From assembly GCA_016935655.1 (NCBI GenBank), contig JAFGQM010000084.1:1-42485 (forward strand): a stretch of DNA of 42,485 bases. Reading direction: 5' to 3'. The position numbers and the translations under genes are program-made. Every line of letters starts with the position of its first letter. Within the stretch, counting starts at the first letter, position 1. Below, piece after piece: positions 7,216 to 15,575 of the stretch. A model generated the notes under the pieces. The model was not told the origin of the DNA and did not search any database. It saw only the letters and a program-made list of their open reading frames with translations. The stretch comes from Candidatus Altarchaeota archaeon. Its GTDB lineage: Archaea > Altiarchaeota > Altiarchaeia > JAFGQM01.

Positions 7216-8640
7216 CTATTCGGCTTGGACATCTTTTTTAGAGAGGTCGGTTATTTTTGCACCGATCTCAGTGAGCATCTCTTGGAGGGGGTTCTCCGGC
7301 CCCAGTAAAGACAACCTGCTTACTGCTTTGTAGTAATTAAAGAAAAAAAGGCCGCGGATTCTCTTTATTTTATTTATTGCCATATACCAGTCCCACATAT
7401 GACGCCAAGCGAGTATTTCATATCTATTAAGTCTCCCCGTGTCAAGTATTCCGGGTCTGTAATCTTCAAGCTCTTTTATGTCCTTTGGATCCCCCCTTAG
7501 GAGATTATGATGTTTAGCATATCCAAAGACTTGGCTCTTGGGGTAAGGAGTCAATATCTTTATGTATCTCTGGTCTGCGCCTATGCTTTGGTTTAATCTT
7601 ATCGTGTCCATAATCTCCTCTCCGGACTCCTCAGGTATGCCCAGCATATTAAAGGATTTTGAATTCAGGCCATACTTTTTTATGAGATTGAAGGTCTCGA
7701 TTACCTGCTCGTTTGAATAAAAACGTCTTAGGATTTTCTCTCTTATCCCGGGATTCCCGCTTTCTACACCCACCCATATGGAAGAGCAATTAGCGTCTCT
7801 TAGTAGTCCCAATAGCTTGTCGTCCAGCAGACCAACGCGTCCAGTCAAAGAGAAAGGGATCCCGATCTCCCTCTTATAGCCTGGTAAAAACTTCTCCAGC
7901 CAGTCTTTGAAGTAGCAGAGAGTGTCGTCGTTGAATACAACAGCACCAGGTTTGAAATCTCTTTTTATTTCTCTCAATTCCTCCAACACTCTTTCAGGGC
8001 TTCTTATCCGGGTATAATCCTTTATTGGCACTTTGTAGATGCTTTGTAGAATATGGTTTATGCAGTAGGTACAATTATAGGGGCATCCCCTTCCAGCCAT
8101 GATATTGACCCTGTTTGAGACTTTTTGATTTCGCTCTACTTTGAAAAGTTTTCTGTCCGGGAAGGGCAAATCATTCAACTCATCGGATGTCAAAAGTGGC
8201 CTAATGGGGTTCTTTTTTTTCTTTGTCCAAATATTCGGCACATCATCAAAACGTTTTCCCTTCTCCACCCTAGAACAAAAATCGACCATTGCGCCTTCAC
8301 CTTCGCCAAGACAGATTGCATCGACGTGGGGATTTCTTAAAACATCATCCGGGTCAATTGTCGGATGAACACCGCCGAGTAGGATTGGAATATCCAATGC
8401 TTCCTTCAGGGTTTTGAGTACGCCCTGTAGATTATAGTATTGGGAGGTCATGGTAGAAACTCCCACGGCATCTACATCAAGTTTGGCTATAGACTCCTTT
8501 GTTAGTTTATCGGAATCCCATGCTAAGGATAAATACTTGACCTTGTGATTCTCTTGTTTGAGAACCGCTGCTATAGTCGCAAAGCCTATGTTTATATAGC
8601 AACTTTTTATGTCCACTGCATCGAGTAGCAATACCTTCAT
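7216..8640 (-). CDS. B12-binding-domain radical SAM protein, substrate unknown
   Basis: The N-terminal about 150 residues have the fold pattern of a cobalamin-binding domain (MKVLLLDAVD..., VGVSTMTSQYYNL, ILLGGVHPTIDPDDVL, ICLGEGE) but no DxHxxG lower-ligand motif. The radical SAM core follows with the 4Fe-4S motif GRGCPYNCTYC (CxxxCxxC, about residues 182-192). Such class B enzymes carry out methylations and other C-C or ring chemistry. ATG 8640 gives 474 residues and matches the start of the second such protein in this window; an upstream ATG at 8712 would add 24 residues and lies about 29 bases from a TATA-like aatataaag (minus strand, near 8741), so it cannot be excluded. The gene is AT-rich and sits between galU and a galU fragment, which suggests it was acquired. 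Its role in glycan or lipid-carrier modification is unproven. Confidence 0.85.
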   Translation of the reverse strand: MKVLLLDAVDIKSCYINIGFATIAAVLKQENHKVKYLSLAWDSDKLTKESIAKLDVDAVGVSTMTSQYYNLQGVLKTLKEALDIPILLGGVHPTIDPDDVLRNPHVDAICLGEGEGAMVDFCSRVEKGKRFDDVPNIWTKKKKNPIRPLLTSDELNDLPFPDRKLFKVERNQKVSNRVNIMAGRGCPYNCTYCINHILQSIYKVPIKDYTRIRSPERVLEELREIKRDFKPGAVVFNDDTLCYFKDWLEKFLPGYKREIGIPFSLTGRVGLLDDKLLGLLRDANCSSIWVGVESGNPGIREKILRRFYSNEQVIETFNLIKKYGLNSKSFNMLGIPEESGEEIMDTIRLNQSIGADQRYIKILTPYPKSQVFGYAKHHNLLRGDPKDIKELEDYRPGILDTGRLNRYEILAWRHMWDWYMAINKIKRIRGLFFFNYYKAVSRLSLLGPENPLQEMLTEIGAKITDLSKKDVQAE

Positions 8641-8734
8641 CTTATACGCAAGAACCCCCGAATAGTCTCCAATTACAAGTTTGTTGAAGAAAAATTTAAG
8701 AATAAACCCCATAAGGGGGGTGCTTTTGTTAGTC

Positions 8735-8747
8735 TTTATATTTCTGT
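8735..8747 (-). promoter_or_regulatory. TATA-like element upstream of the radical SAM gene
   Basis: On the minus strand the sequence reads gaaatataaagac, centred about 29 bases before the ATG at 8712 and 100 bases before the ATG at 8640. It is a fair archaeal TATA match, and it lies in the non-homologous spacer between the radical SAM gene and the galU fragment. If used, it would favour either the longer start or a leader of about 75 bases. Confidence 0.3.
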
Positions 8748-8775
8748 CTTTATAATATTCACCGGATTTTGTGAG

Positions 8776-9033
8776 GCGATTGGGAGGTATGTTTTGACTC
8801 CTGAGATCTTTGACGTGTTGGAACAGACTAAGCCTGGGGTGAAAGGGGAGATACAGCTGACTGACGTCCTGCGCTTGCTCTTGAAGAAGCAGAAGGTGTA
8901 TGGCTACAAGTTTGATGGGATAAGGTACGACATCGGAGACAAGCTCGATTATCTGCGCGCGACTGTCGAGTTCGCGCTCAGAAGACCCGACGTCTCAAAA
9001 GGGTTTAAGAAGTATCTGAGGGGGGTTGTGTAA
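8776..9033 (+). pseudogene. galU 3' fragment (second, truncated copy)
   Basis: Bases 8776-9033 encode AIGRYVLTPEIFDVLEQTKPG and on to the stop, matching the C-terminal 85 or so residues of the intact GalU (6337-7200) at almost every position. At DNA level the copies differ at many third positions, so this is not a recent tandem duplication. Homology starts abruptly at 8776; the codons before it (ttc acc gga ttt tgt gag) have no GalU similarity. The fragment lacks the nucleotide-binding half and cannot be an active enzyme. Its codon use is GC-rich like the main cluster. The simplest reading is that incoming DNA carrying a galU 3' end plus the radical SAM gene recombined into the resident galU and left the old 3' end behind. 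Confidence 0.85.
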
Positions 9034-10155
9034 GTGGCTAGGAAAAGAAGGAATGGAGCTGAAGCTCCAAAAAGGAAGGCTGAGGGTTCATGGTCTAAGC
9101 AGATCCGACAACTGTTTATTGGTATATTTGTGAACAATCTATTACTCAGTCTTTTTATAATCGCATTCGGGCTTCTTTTAGTTAGTTCTGGAGGTTTCTG
9201 GAAAGCGATTCTCGAAACAGGAGAACCATTTCAAAGAATCGAGATTTTGCTCACTGTTGCAATTTTCTCATTTTCATTAGCTGGTTTTACATCCAAGCAA
9301 GGTGTGAAAATAATACGGGGGCTACCTATGTATTCTAAGGGTTTTTTATTTGCCGGCTTTCTGCAGATATTAGGTTTAGTCTCTGCCTTTGCACCCGATA
9401 GTGAAACAATACTAAATCTAATTAAAATTACAGTACTTGCCCCTGCATTCTTAGGTATTGGGATTATAGTTTTCTACATTTGCTTAGTATGGTTGCTTTA
9501 TGAACAATTATATCGTCCAAAAACTAAGGATATGATAGTAAAGACTAAAACACTACCCACAAAAAAGGAGGACGCTGAGGCCAAGGGTGGTTGGACGCAG
9601 ATAAGTATAGCTTTTGTTGTAGTGCTCATCGGCTTATCGATTATATTTAAATTCGAGAGCATGCGCCTTCCTGGACTATCTAGTCGATGGACGGGGTTTT
9701 TGATCGTTTGTATTGGGGTCTTAGCAGTTATTTGGCTATGTATACGTGAATTAAATTTCCGAGATAATAGAACTAGGCTAAAAATTTTGGAACTTTTTAT
9801 TATATTTTTGCTAGCAGTTTCCGCCGCATATTTCGCGTATCAGACTGCGGAAAGTGAAAAAAGATTGGCTAGTATGGGTGAAATTGAGGGCTCAAAATCA
9901 TGGTCTGCAATGATAATTGCACAGCCAATAAATGCTGGTTATATGAAACTCAAGAATGAAGGGGGAGTTGCAGCAAAATGTTATTGTAACAATTCTGATA
10001 AGTATATATTGATACCTTCTGGCAGTGATACTACAATCAATTGTTGTAAAGAGAATGAAATGCTAATTTGTGAACGGATTTATGAGGGGGGAAGAAAAGA
10101 GATTTGGTTGAATGGGGTAAATAACGAGGATTCTATTAGTGCATATATATGCTAA
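9034..10155 (+). CDS. Multi-pass membrane protein with a cysteine-containing C-terminal tail, function unknown
   Basis: GTG 9034 directly follows the stop of the galU fragment; a purine-rich GAGGGGGG lies about 10 bases upstream. The 373-residue product begins with a basic stretch, then about seven hydrophobic segments (near residues 28-52, 66-86, 102-120, 132-160, 190-208, 220-240 and 250-270). The last 100 residues are soluble and contain six cysteines (CYC, CC, C, terminal C), so this tail may lie outside and form disulfides or bind metal. I do not recognise the family. The gene is clearly more AT-rich than the genes to its right, which suggests separate ancestry. The next gene may overlap its end. 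Confidence 0.7.
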   Translation: MARKRRNGAEAPKRKAEGSWSKQIRQLFIGIFVNNLLLSLFIIAFGLLLVSSGGFWKAILETGEPFQRIEILLTVAIFSFSLAGFTSKQGVKIIRGLPMYSKGFLFAGFLQILGLVSAFAPDSETILNLIKITVLAPAFLGIGIIVFYICLVWLLYEQLYRPKTKDMIVKTKTLPTKKEDAEAKGGWTQISIAFVVVLIGLSIIFKFESMRLPGLSSRWTGFLIVCIGVLAVIWLCIRELNFRDNRTRLKILELFIIFLLAVSAAYFAYQTAESEKRLASMGEIEGSKSWSAMIIAQPINAGYMKLKNEGGVAAKCYCNNSDKYILIPSGSDTTINCCKENEMLICERIYEGGRKEIWLNGVNNEDSISAYIC

Positions 10156-10157
10156 AA

Positions 10158-11084
10158 ATGCGAGTCTTAATAACAGGCGGCGCCGGATTCTTGGGAAGCC
10201 ATCTCTGCGACTACTTCGTAGAGAAAGGCCATGACGTGATCTGCATGGACAACCTTATCACGGGGAGCGCCAGCAACATAAAGCAGCTGGAAGGAAACCC
10301 CAGGTTCAAGTACGTGCAGCACAATGTAGTCGATTACATAACAGTGGGGGAGAAACTAGATGCTGTATTGCATTTCGCAAGCCCTGCGAGCCCGGAGGAC
10401 TACTTGAAGTATCCCATACAGACTCTGAAGGTGGGCTCCCTGGGGACCCACAATGCCTTGGGTCTGGCGAAAGCCAAGGGTGCGAAATTCCTTTTGGCTT
10501 CGACGTCTGAAGTATACGGCGACCCGTTGGTGAACCCGCAGCCAGAGAGCTACTGGGGTAACGTGAACTGCGTCGGCCCCCGTGGGGTATATGATGAGGC
10601 AAAGAGGTTCGCTGAGGCAATGACGATGGCTTATCATAGGGTGCACGGACTGGATACAAAAATCGTCCGCATTTTCAATACTTATGGCCCCCGCATGAGA
10701 AGGAATGATGGGAGGGCTGCCCCGAATTTCATAACCCAAGCCTTGGCAGGAAAACCGCTGACCGTCTATGGCGACGGAAAGCAGACCAGGAGCTTTTGCT
10801 ATGTCTCAGACTTGATGGAAGGTATCTATAAAGCACTGATATCGAAGGAGAATGACCCAATAAACATCGGGAATCCTAAGGAAATCTCAATATTGGAATT
10901 TGCAGATACCGTCTTGAAAGTCATAGGCTCCAAGAGCAGGATAGTTTTCAAGGACCTGCCTGTGAACGACCCGAAGGTCAGGAGGCCTGACATCACCAGG
11001 GCAAAGAAGGTCTTAGGGTGGGGGCCAAAGGTGGGGCTGGAAGAGGGATTGGAATGGACTATCGAATGGTTCAAGCAGGGCTAA
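10158..11084 (+). CDS. UDP-glucuronate decarboxylase (UDP-xylose synthase) family SDR
   Basis: The 308-residue protein ([15 protein letters not shown]...) has the NAD motif GGAGFLG, the catalytic STSEVYG (115-121, with Glu118) and YDEAKR (Tyr145, Lys149). The segments [15 protein letters not shown] and [16 protein letters not shown] are typical of UDP-glucuronate decarboxylase, which makes UDP-xylose through a 4-keto intermediate. An ATG at 10149 would add three residues and overlap the previous gene by seven bases; the Met at 10158 fits the family better. UDP-glucuronate must come from elsewhere, since no clear UDP-glucose dehydrogenase is in the window. One base separates it from the methyltransferase, so the two are likely co-translated. 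Confidence 0.85.
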   Translation: MRVLITGGAGFLGSHLCDYFVEKGHDVICMDNLITGSASNIKQLEGNPRFKYVQHNVVDYITVGEKLDAVLHFASPASPEDYLKYPIQTLKVGSLGTHNALGLAKAKGAKFLLASTSEVYGDPLVNPQPESYWGNVNCVGPRGVYDEAKRFAEAMTMAYHRVHGLDTKIVRIFNTYGPRMRRNDGRAAPNFITQALAGKPLTVYGDGKQTRSFCYVSDLMEGIYKALISKENDPINIGNPKEISILEFADTVLKVIGSKSRIVFKDLPVNDPKVRRPDITRAKKVLGWGPKVGLEEGLEWTIEWFKQG

Positions 11085-11085
11085 G

Positions 11086-11895
11086 ATGGCAGACGATTAT
11101 GCGCGCATGTATGACTACTTCGCCGAAAAGACCGATGATGCTTATATAACAAAGAAGTTCACGCCCAAGTCTGCGGCCGGTTACAGGGGCTGGAGAAGGG
11201 AAAGGTACCTCGTAGATTTCCTAAATTTAAAGAAGAGTGATGTCTTCCTGGACCTGGGCTGTGCATCGGGAAGGCATGCCAATATGTTCGCAGATAGGGT
11301 CAAGGAGTCGTGGGGCGTGGACATATCCCCAACATTCATAAAGAAGGCACAAGAAGCCAAGAGTGGTGCCAAGTTCAAAGTCGCAGATGCTGCAAAACTC
11401 CCTTTCAAGGACGGATACTTTGACAAGATACTTGCGGGGGAAATTCTAGAACATGTACCGGACCTTGACGCAGTCATCAAGGAGACAAACAGGGTCTTGA
11501 AAAAAGGCGGGATTTTAGTAATAACAGTGCCCCAAAGGAACGCTGATGCGACCATGTGGAAAAGGGTGAAGAACGGCCTGCTCAGGAAGGACACCAAGCT
11601 GCTGAAGGAGTTCAGTGTGGAAGCCTATGAAAAAACTGGGCATATGCACGTCAGGTCCTTCACGCCCGAAAGTCTCAAAAAGGATCTGGAGAAGCACGGG
11701 CTTAAGGTGGATAAGATGACCCCGTGTAGAGTCGTGGACTTCCCGTTCTACGAGAAATTCTTCGGGTTGACTGACAAGCTTAGGATGCGGGAACCCATGG
11801 TGAAGGTGATGGCTTCCCTGGATAATGTCCTGGAAAAAAACAAGGCGTCGCTTGACTACTCCGCCGGTCTTGTCGCAAGGGCTGTGAAAGCCTAG
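11086..11895 (+). CDS. Class I SAM-dependent methyltransferase
   Basis: The 269-residue protein contains the SAM motif I DLGCASGRHA (56-65), the acidic GVDIS (77-81), the post-motif VADAAKLPFKDGYFD and LEHVPDLDAVIKETNRVLKKGG, all of the Methyltransf_11 pattern. It lies one base after the UDP-xylose synthase gene, so a role in methylating a sugar or a lipid-linked glycan is inferred, but the substrate cannot be read from the sequence. Its TAG stop overlaps the stop of the convergent glycosyltransferase gene by four bases. Confidence 0.82.
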   Translation: MADDYARMYDYFAEKTDDAYITKKFTPKSAAGYRGWRRERYLVDFLNLKKSDVFLDLGCASGRHANMFADRVKESWGVDISPTFIKKAQEAKSGAKFKVADAAKLPFKDGYFDKILAGEILEHVPDLDAVIKETNRVLKKGGILVITVPQRNADATMWKRVKNGLLRKDTKLLKEFSVEAYEKTGHMHVRSFTPESLKKDLEKHGLKVDKMTPCRVVDFPFYEKFFGLTDKLRMREPMVKVMASLDNVLEKNKASLDYSAGLVARAVKA

Positions 11896-13025
11896 TTCTT
11901 GGCGAATTTGGCCAGGACTTCCTTGAGTTGCGCGCCGACCATGTCCCAGTTGTATTCCTTAAACACGAATTCCTGGGCGTTTCTCCCCAGTCTTTCCCTC
12001 AGTTTCTTGTCCTTCAAGGCCCTCAAAGCTTCTGTAAGTTCCTTTTTTTCCGGCTTGATAAGGATGCCTGTGTCCTTGTTTATCAGCTTCCCGTGGTCGC
12101 TTATATCAGTGGCAACCACAGGCTTACCGGAGCCCATGTACTCCACAAGTTTATAGGGGAATGCAAAGTGTGCTAACTGGGACCAGGGCCGGGGTATGAC
12201 AAGTATGTCAAAGGAGTTTAGGTATTTAGGAACTTGCGAGTGCTCGACAGGGCCTACAAACTTCAGATTTCCCTTGGGCAGACCTTCCAATGAATCACCT
12301 AGAGCGGAGGGGTTACCGCCGACAAAAACAAAAAGGTAGTCTTTGTCCTCTTTTAATATCTCTCTGGCTGACTCCAGCAGCATGTCCACTCCCTGGTAAG
12401 GATTGAAGTTGCCTACATACCCTACTATCACCCTGCCCTTCCTTATCTTCTCGATGTCTTCTGCCTTTTCCTTGTTCCCAAACATCTTGGGGTCTATGCC
12501 ACTCCTGATTACAAAAACCTGCTTGCCGGATTTGCCGTACATGTCGGCTACGGTAGTAGAAACGGCCGTAAGAGCCGCGCATTGTGAGAGAAAAAGACTC
12601 TCCTGTTTCTCTCTCAGAAAATAGCGCTTGCTGCCCTTCCCATATGCCTTTCGCAGAAGCGAGAAGTCCTCCAGGTAAGAGCTGTGTATATCCGTCACAA
12701 CAGGTATGTGGGACAGCCTGCCTGCAATCACTGAAGGGAACATGCCCCATTGGGTCTGGGCGTAGATGATGTCGGGCTTTACTTCTTCTATTATCTTAAT
12801 CAGCGAGATTACTTGGTTGGAGAACCCGCCGAACATGGTTCTCTTGGGCTTCGGGAGTTTGTGAAACGTTATAGATTCAGAGTCAGGTATGTTATAGGCA
12901 GCCACATGCACTTCCGCGCCCGCTTTGGCCAGCGCCTTTGACAGCTCAAGGGCTCGAAACCGGGTGCCCATCTTCTGTTTAAGGAACATGGGCGCGCAGA
13001 CCAGTACTCTCAATGTGTTTGCCAT
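11892..13025 (-). CDS. GT4-family glycosyltransferase
   Basis: Starting at the ATG at 13025 gives 377 residues (MANTLRVLVCAPMFL...), one base after the upstream radical SAM stop; an ATG at 13037 would overlap that gene. The fold is GT-B: an N-terminal acceptor domain with RFRALELSKALAKAGAEVHV, and a donor domain with VGYVGNFNPYQGVDMLLE, LVIPRPWSQ and the EYMGSGKPVVATDISDHG signature. It should add a sugar from a nucleotide donor to a lipid-linked glycan at the cytoplasmic face. It is the last gene of the minus-strand operon that begins at 20349. Donor and acceptor are unknown. Confidence 0.85.
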   Translation of the reverse strand: MANTLRVLVCAPMFLKQKMGTRFRALELSKALAKAGAEVHVAAYNIPDSESITFHKLPKPKRTMFGGFSNQVISLIKIIEEVKPDIIYAQTQWGMFPSVIAGRLSHIPVVTDIHSSYLEDFSLLRKAYGKGSKRYFLREKQESLFLSQCAALTAVSTTVADMYGKSGKQVFVIRSGIDPKMFGNKEKAEDIEKIRKGRVIVGYVGNFNPYQGVDMLLESAREILKEDKDYLFVFVGGNPSALGDSLEGLPKGNLKFVGPVEHSQVPKYLNSFDILVIPRPWSQLAHFAFPYKLVEYMGSGKPVVATDISDHGKLINKDTGILIKPEKKELTEALRALKDKKLRERLGRNAQEFVFKEYNWDMVGAQLKEVLAKFAKN

Positions 13026-13026
13026 G

Positions 13027-14454
13027 TTACATTGCATTTATACAAGAGTTCATGTAATTCCAGAAGCGCCTGGGCAGGTACTGGGGGTAACGGTATACCG
13101 TATAGCTCAGCTTTGCCATCTTTATCCTGTCTTTTATCTCCTGCACCTGCTTCTTGGAGAAGGTTATCTTCGGGATTAGGATGTTGCCCTCCTTGTCCGT
13201 GATGCTAGTCTCCTTGAAGCGGTCCGGAGGGTTCATCCAGTTGAAGTCGGGATTCTTCTCCTGGAATTCCTCGAACCATGGCGTGCCAGGCAGGAGCATG
13301 GTGAAGCAATTGATGTGGACGTCGCCGGGATAAATTGCCATCTTCCTTATGAGCTTGATCGTCTTGTCGACGTCCTCCATGGTCTCCCCGGGAAGGCCGA
13401 TTATGATAGTGGCGCGCGGCTCAATGCCGACGTCCTGGCACATCCTTATGGCGCTCTTTATCTGCTCCACAGTAGTCCTTTTCCCTATGTTCTCCAGCAT
13501 CCTCTGGCTCCCCGACTCCACACCAAACGATATTATGGAACAGCCTGCATCGTGCATCTCCTCCAGCATGGGCTTGTTCACTATGTCCACCCTGCTCCAG
13601 CAGGCCCAGTCGAAATCAAGCTTCCGGTTCTTTATCTCAGAACATATCTCGCTCACCCTGTCCCTTCTGATAGTCATGGAATCGTCGAAGAAGACCATCT
13701 CCCTTACGAACGGGTAATCGTTGAATACCAGTTCTATCTCATCTACTATGTTCTTTGCAGAGCGGAACCTGTATTTCCTGCCCCAGTAGTGGGAGGTGGA
13801 GCAGAACTTGCAGCCTATCGGGCAGCCCCGGCTGGTTATGGCCGTCCCTGTCTTGACCGACTTGAACTTGCCTATGCGGAAGTCGTAGTCCTTCATCGGG
13901 AACAAGTGGCGCGCAGGGAAGGGGAGGGAATCCAGATCCTCGATGAACGGGCGATTGCCAGTATCGTGAGCCTTTCCTTTGCTGTCCCTTATGTAAAGCC
14001 CGGAAATGTCCTTTGTTTTCCCGCCGTTTTCATAGGCCTTGCAAAGCTCGACTGTCGTGTTCTCGCCCTCTGATTTTACCACGCAGTCTATGGTGGGTGC
14101 ATACTCCAGGGTGCTGGGTGCATCATAGAGTATGTGCGGACCGCCGACTATGAATTTGGAATTCGGGAACAGCTCCTTTATGAGCTTGCTCCAGTACACG
14201 ACATTGAACCGGTTGGTGGTGGTCATGGACGCGCCGACTACGTCAGGCTGGAAATCGGTTATCTCCCTTACGGCGAATTTCGGAGCACCTAGATAGGACT
14301 GCCTGCAGAGCTCCTTTGTGACTGCAAGGTCGAGCACCTTCACTTCATGTCCAGCCCTCTCCAGCACGGCAGCTATATAACCCAGGCCTAGATGTGCCGA
14401 GTATCCCTTCCCAGACCATGCCATATCTGGCAGGTTCAACAGAAGAACTTTCAT
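13027..14454 (-). CDS. B12-binding-domain radical SAM protein (second copy in window)
   Basis: The 475-residue protein starts MKVLLLNLPDMAW and has the cobalamin-domain pattern (HLGLGYIAAVLERAGHEV, DVVGASMTTT, IVGGPHILYDAP) without DxHxxG. The radical SAM cluster motif is SRGCPIGCKFC (CxxxCxxC, about residues 208-218), followed by FFDDSM, SFGVESGSQRML and IIGLPGET, typical of the class B methylase group. It shares architecture with the protein at 7216-8640 but is clearly different in sequence and in base composition. It lies inside an operon with WecB/WecC and GT4 genes, so an unusual sugar or lipid-carrier modification is inferred. The gap to WecB is nine bases. Confidence 0.87.
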   Translation of the reverse strand: MKVLLLNLPDMAWSGKGYSAHLGLGYIAAVLERAGHEVKVLDLAVTKELCRQSYLGAPKFAVREITDFQPDVVGASMTTTNRFNVVYWSKLIKELFPNSKFIVGGPHILYDAPSTLEYAPTIDCVVKSEGENTTVELCKAYENGGKTKDISGLYIRDSKGKAHDTGNRPFIEDLDSLPFPARHLFPMKDYDFRIGKFKSVKTGTAITSRGCPIGCKFCSTSHYWGRKYRFRSAKNIVDEIELVFNDYPFVREMVFFDDSMTIRRDRVSEICSEIKNRKLDFDWACWSRVDIVNKPMLEEMHDAGCSIISFGVESGSQRMLENIGKRTTVEQIKSAIRMCQDVGIEPRATIIIGLPGETMEDVDKTIKLIRKMAIYPGDVHINCFTMLLPGTPWFEEFQEKNPDFNWMNPPDRFKETSITDKEGNILIPKITFSKKQVQEIKDRIKMAKLSYTVYRYPQYLPRRFWNYMNSCINAM

Positions 14455-14463
14455 GTTAGGAGC

Positions 14464-15573
14464 CTAATTAGACAATTTTCCCATAAGAATTTTCATTATC
14501 CTCTCTGCGGATTGGCCATCACCGAACGGATTGGACCAGTCGGGTTTTTTTGCGAGCATAGATTCGACCGCCTTCATTATCCTGCCGGGGTCGGTCCCGG
14601 CCAGCATGTTCGACCCGACTTCCAGTGTCTCCGGCCTTTCGGTGTTGTCGCGTAGTGTAACACACGGCACTTTGAGGACGCATGCCTCCTCCTGTATTCC
14701 TCCAGAGTCGGTCAGTATGAGCTTGGCATGGGACATCAGCTGCAGGAACTCCAGATAGCCCAATGGTTCCGTAATCACGACTCCTAGAGGAGCCTTAAGA
14801 TTGAACTTGTCGAACATCCTCCTGGTCCTGGGGTGCATCGGGTAGATGACAGGTAGTTTGTACTTCTTGTGCAGTTCGCCAAGGGTCGATATTATGTTGG
14901 CGAGGTTCTTCTTGTCGTCGACGTTCTTTGGCCGGTGGGCAGTTACAAGGAAATAGCCCTTTTCCTTTACTCTGAATTTATCGAGTGTTTCATGCCTCTG
15001 GCCGGCTCGGGAGAGGTTCTGTTTCAGGGCGTCCACGACTGTGTTCCCGACAACGGATATCCTGTCTTTCCCGATTCCCTCGCCCCTTAGTATGACGGCC
15101 TCTTTCTCTGTGGGTGCGAAAAGGAAGTCGGATATATGGTCGCATATTATTCGATTTGTTTCCTCGGGCATGTCCCTGTCGTAACTCCTTAAACCGGATT
15201 CTATGTGGGCCAGCGGTATCCTCAGTTTCGCAGCCGCCAATGCGCCGGCAAGTGTCGTGTTCGTGTCGCCGTGTATTATAACTAGGTCTGGTTTCTCTTT
15301 TAGGAACACCCTTTCAATCCTCTCCAGCATCATCGCGGTCTGTTTCCCGTGGGTGCTATCCTCAAGAAAAGCGATTGCTCCGGAGCCGACCTGCAGGTTG
15401 TACTTCGCCTTCTCAAGCCCCAGCTCCTCAAAGAAGATGTGGTCAAGGGACTCGGAGTAGTGCTGGTTTGTATGGGCTATTGTGTAGTCTAAATCATGTT
15501 TCATACAATATTTTATCAATGGGGCCAACTTTATGATCTCCGGACGTGTACCCAAGACTATGCAGATCTTCAT
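14464..15573 (-). CDS. wecB: UDP-N-acetylglucosamine 2-epimerase, non-hydrolysing
   Basis: The 369-residue protein is of standard length. Family residues are all visible: GTRPEIIKLAP (8-18), Asp103 in HGDTNTT, Glu125 in HIESGLRS, Glu138 in PEETNR and His213 in TAHRPKN. It interconverts UDP-GlcNAc and UDP-ManNAc. The next gene in the transcription unit order (WecC, upstream by two bases) oxidises UDP-ManNAc, so the pair makes UDP-ManNAcA, a known donor in archaeal N-glycans. It is distinct from the hydrolysing enzyme at the left edge, so the cluster makes both a UDP-linked and a free 2-epimer. Confidence 0.93.
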   Translation of the reverse strand: MKICIVLGTRPEIIKLAPLIKYCMKHDLDYTIAHTNQHYSESLDHIFFEELGLEKAKYNLQVGSGAIAFLEDSTHGKQTAMMLERIERVFLKEKPDLVIIHGDTNTTLAGALAAAKLRIPLAHIESGLRSYDRDMPEETNRIICDHISDFLFAPTEKEAVILRGEGIGKDRISVVGNTVVDALKQNLSRAGQRHETLDKFRVKEKGYFLVTAHRPKNVDDKKNLANIISTLGELHKKYKLPVIYPMHPRTRRMFDKFNLKAPLGVVITEPLGYLEFLQLMSHAKLILTDSGGIQEEACVLKVPCVTLRDNTERPETLEVGSNMLAGTDPGRIMKAVESMLAKKPDWSNPFGDGQSAERIMKILMGKLSN

Positions 15574-15575
15574 TT

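Noticed and set aside
13315..14073. Open frame of about 250 codons opposite the second radical SAM gene
   Set aside because: No recognisable motifs, and the opposite frame has the CxxxCxxC cluster and full family pattern.
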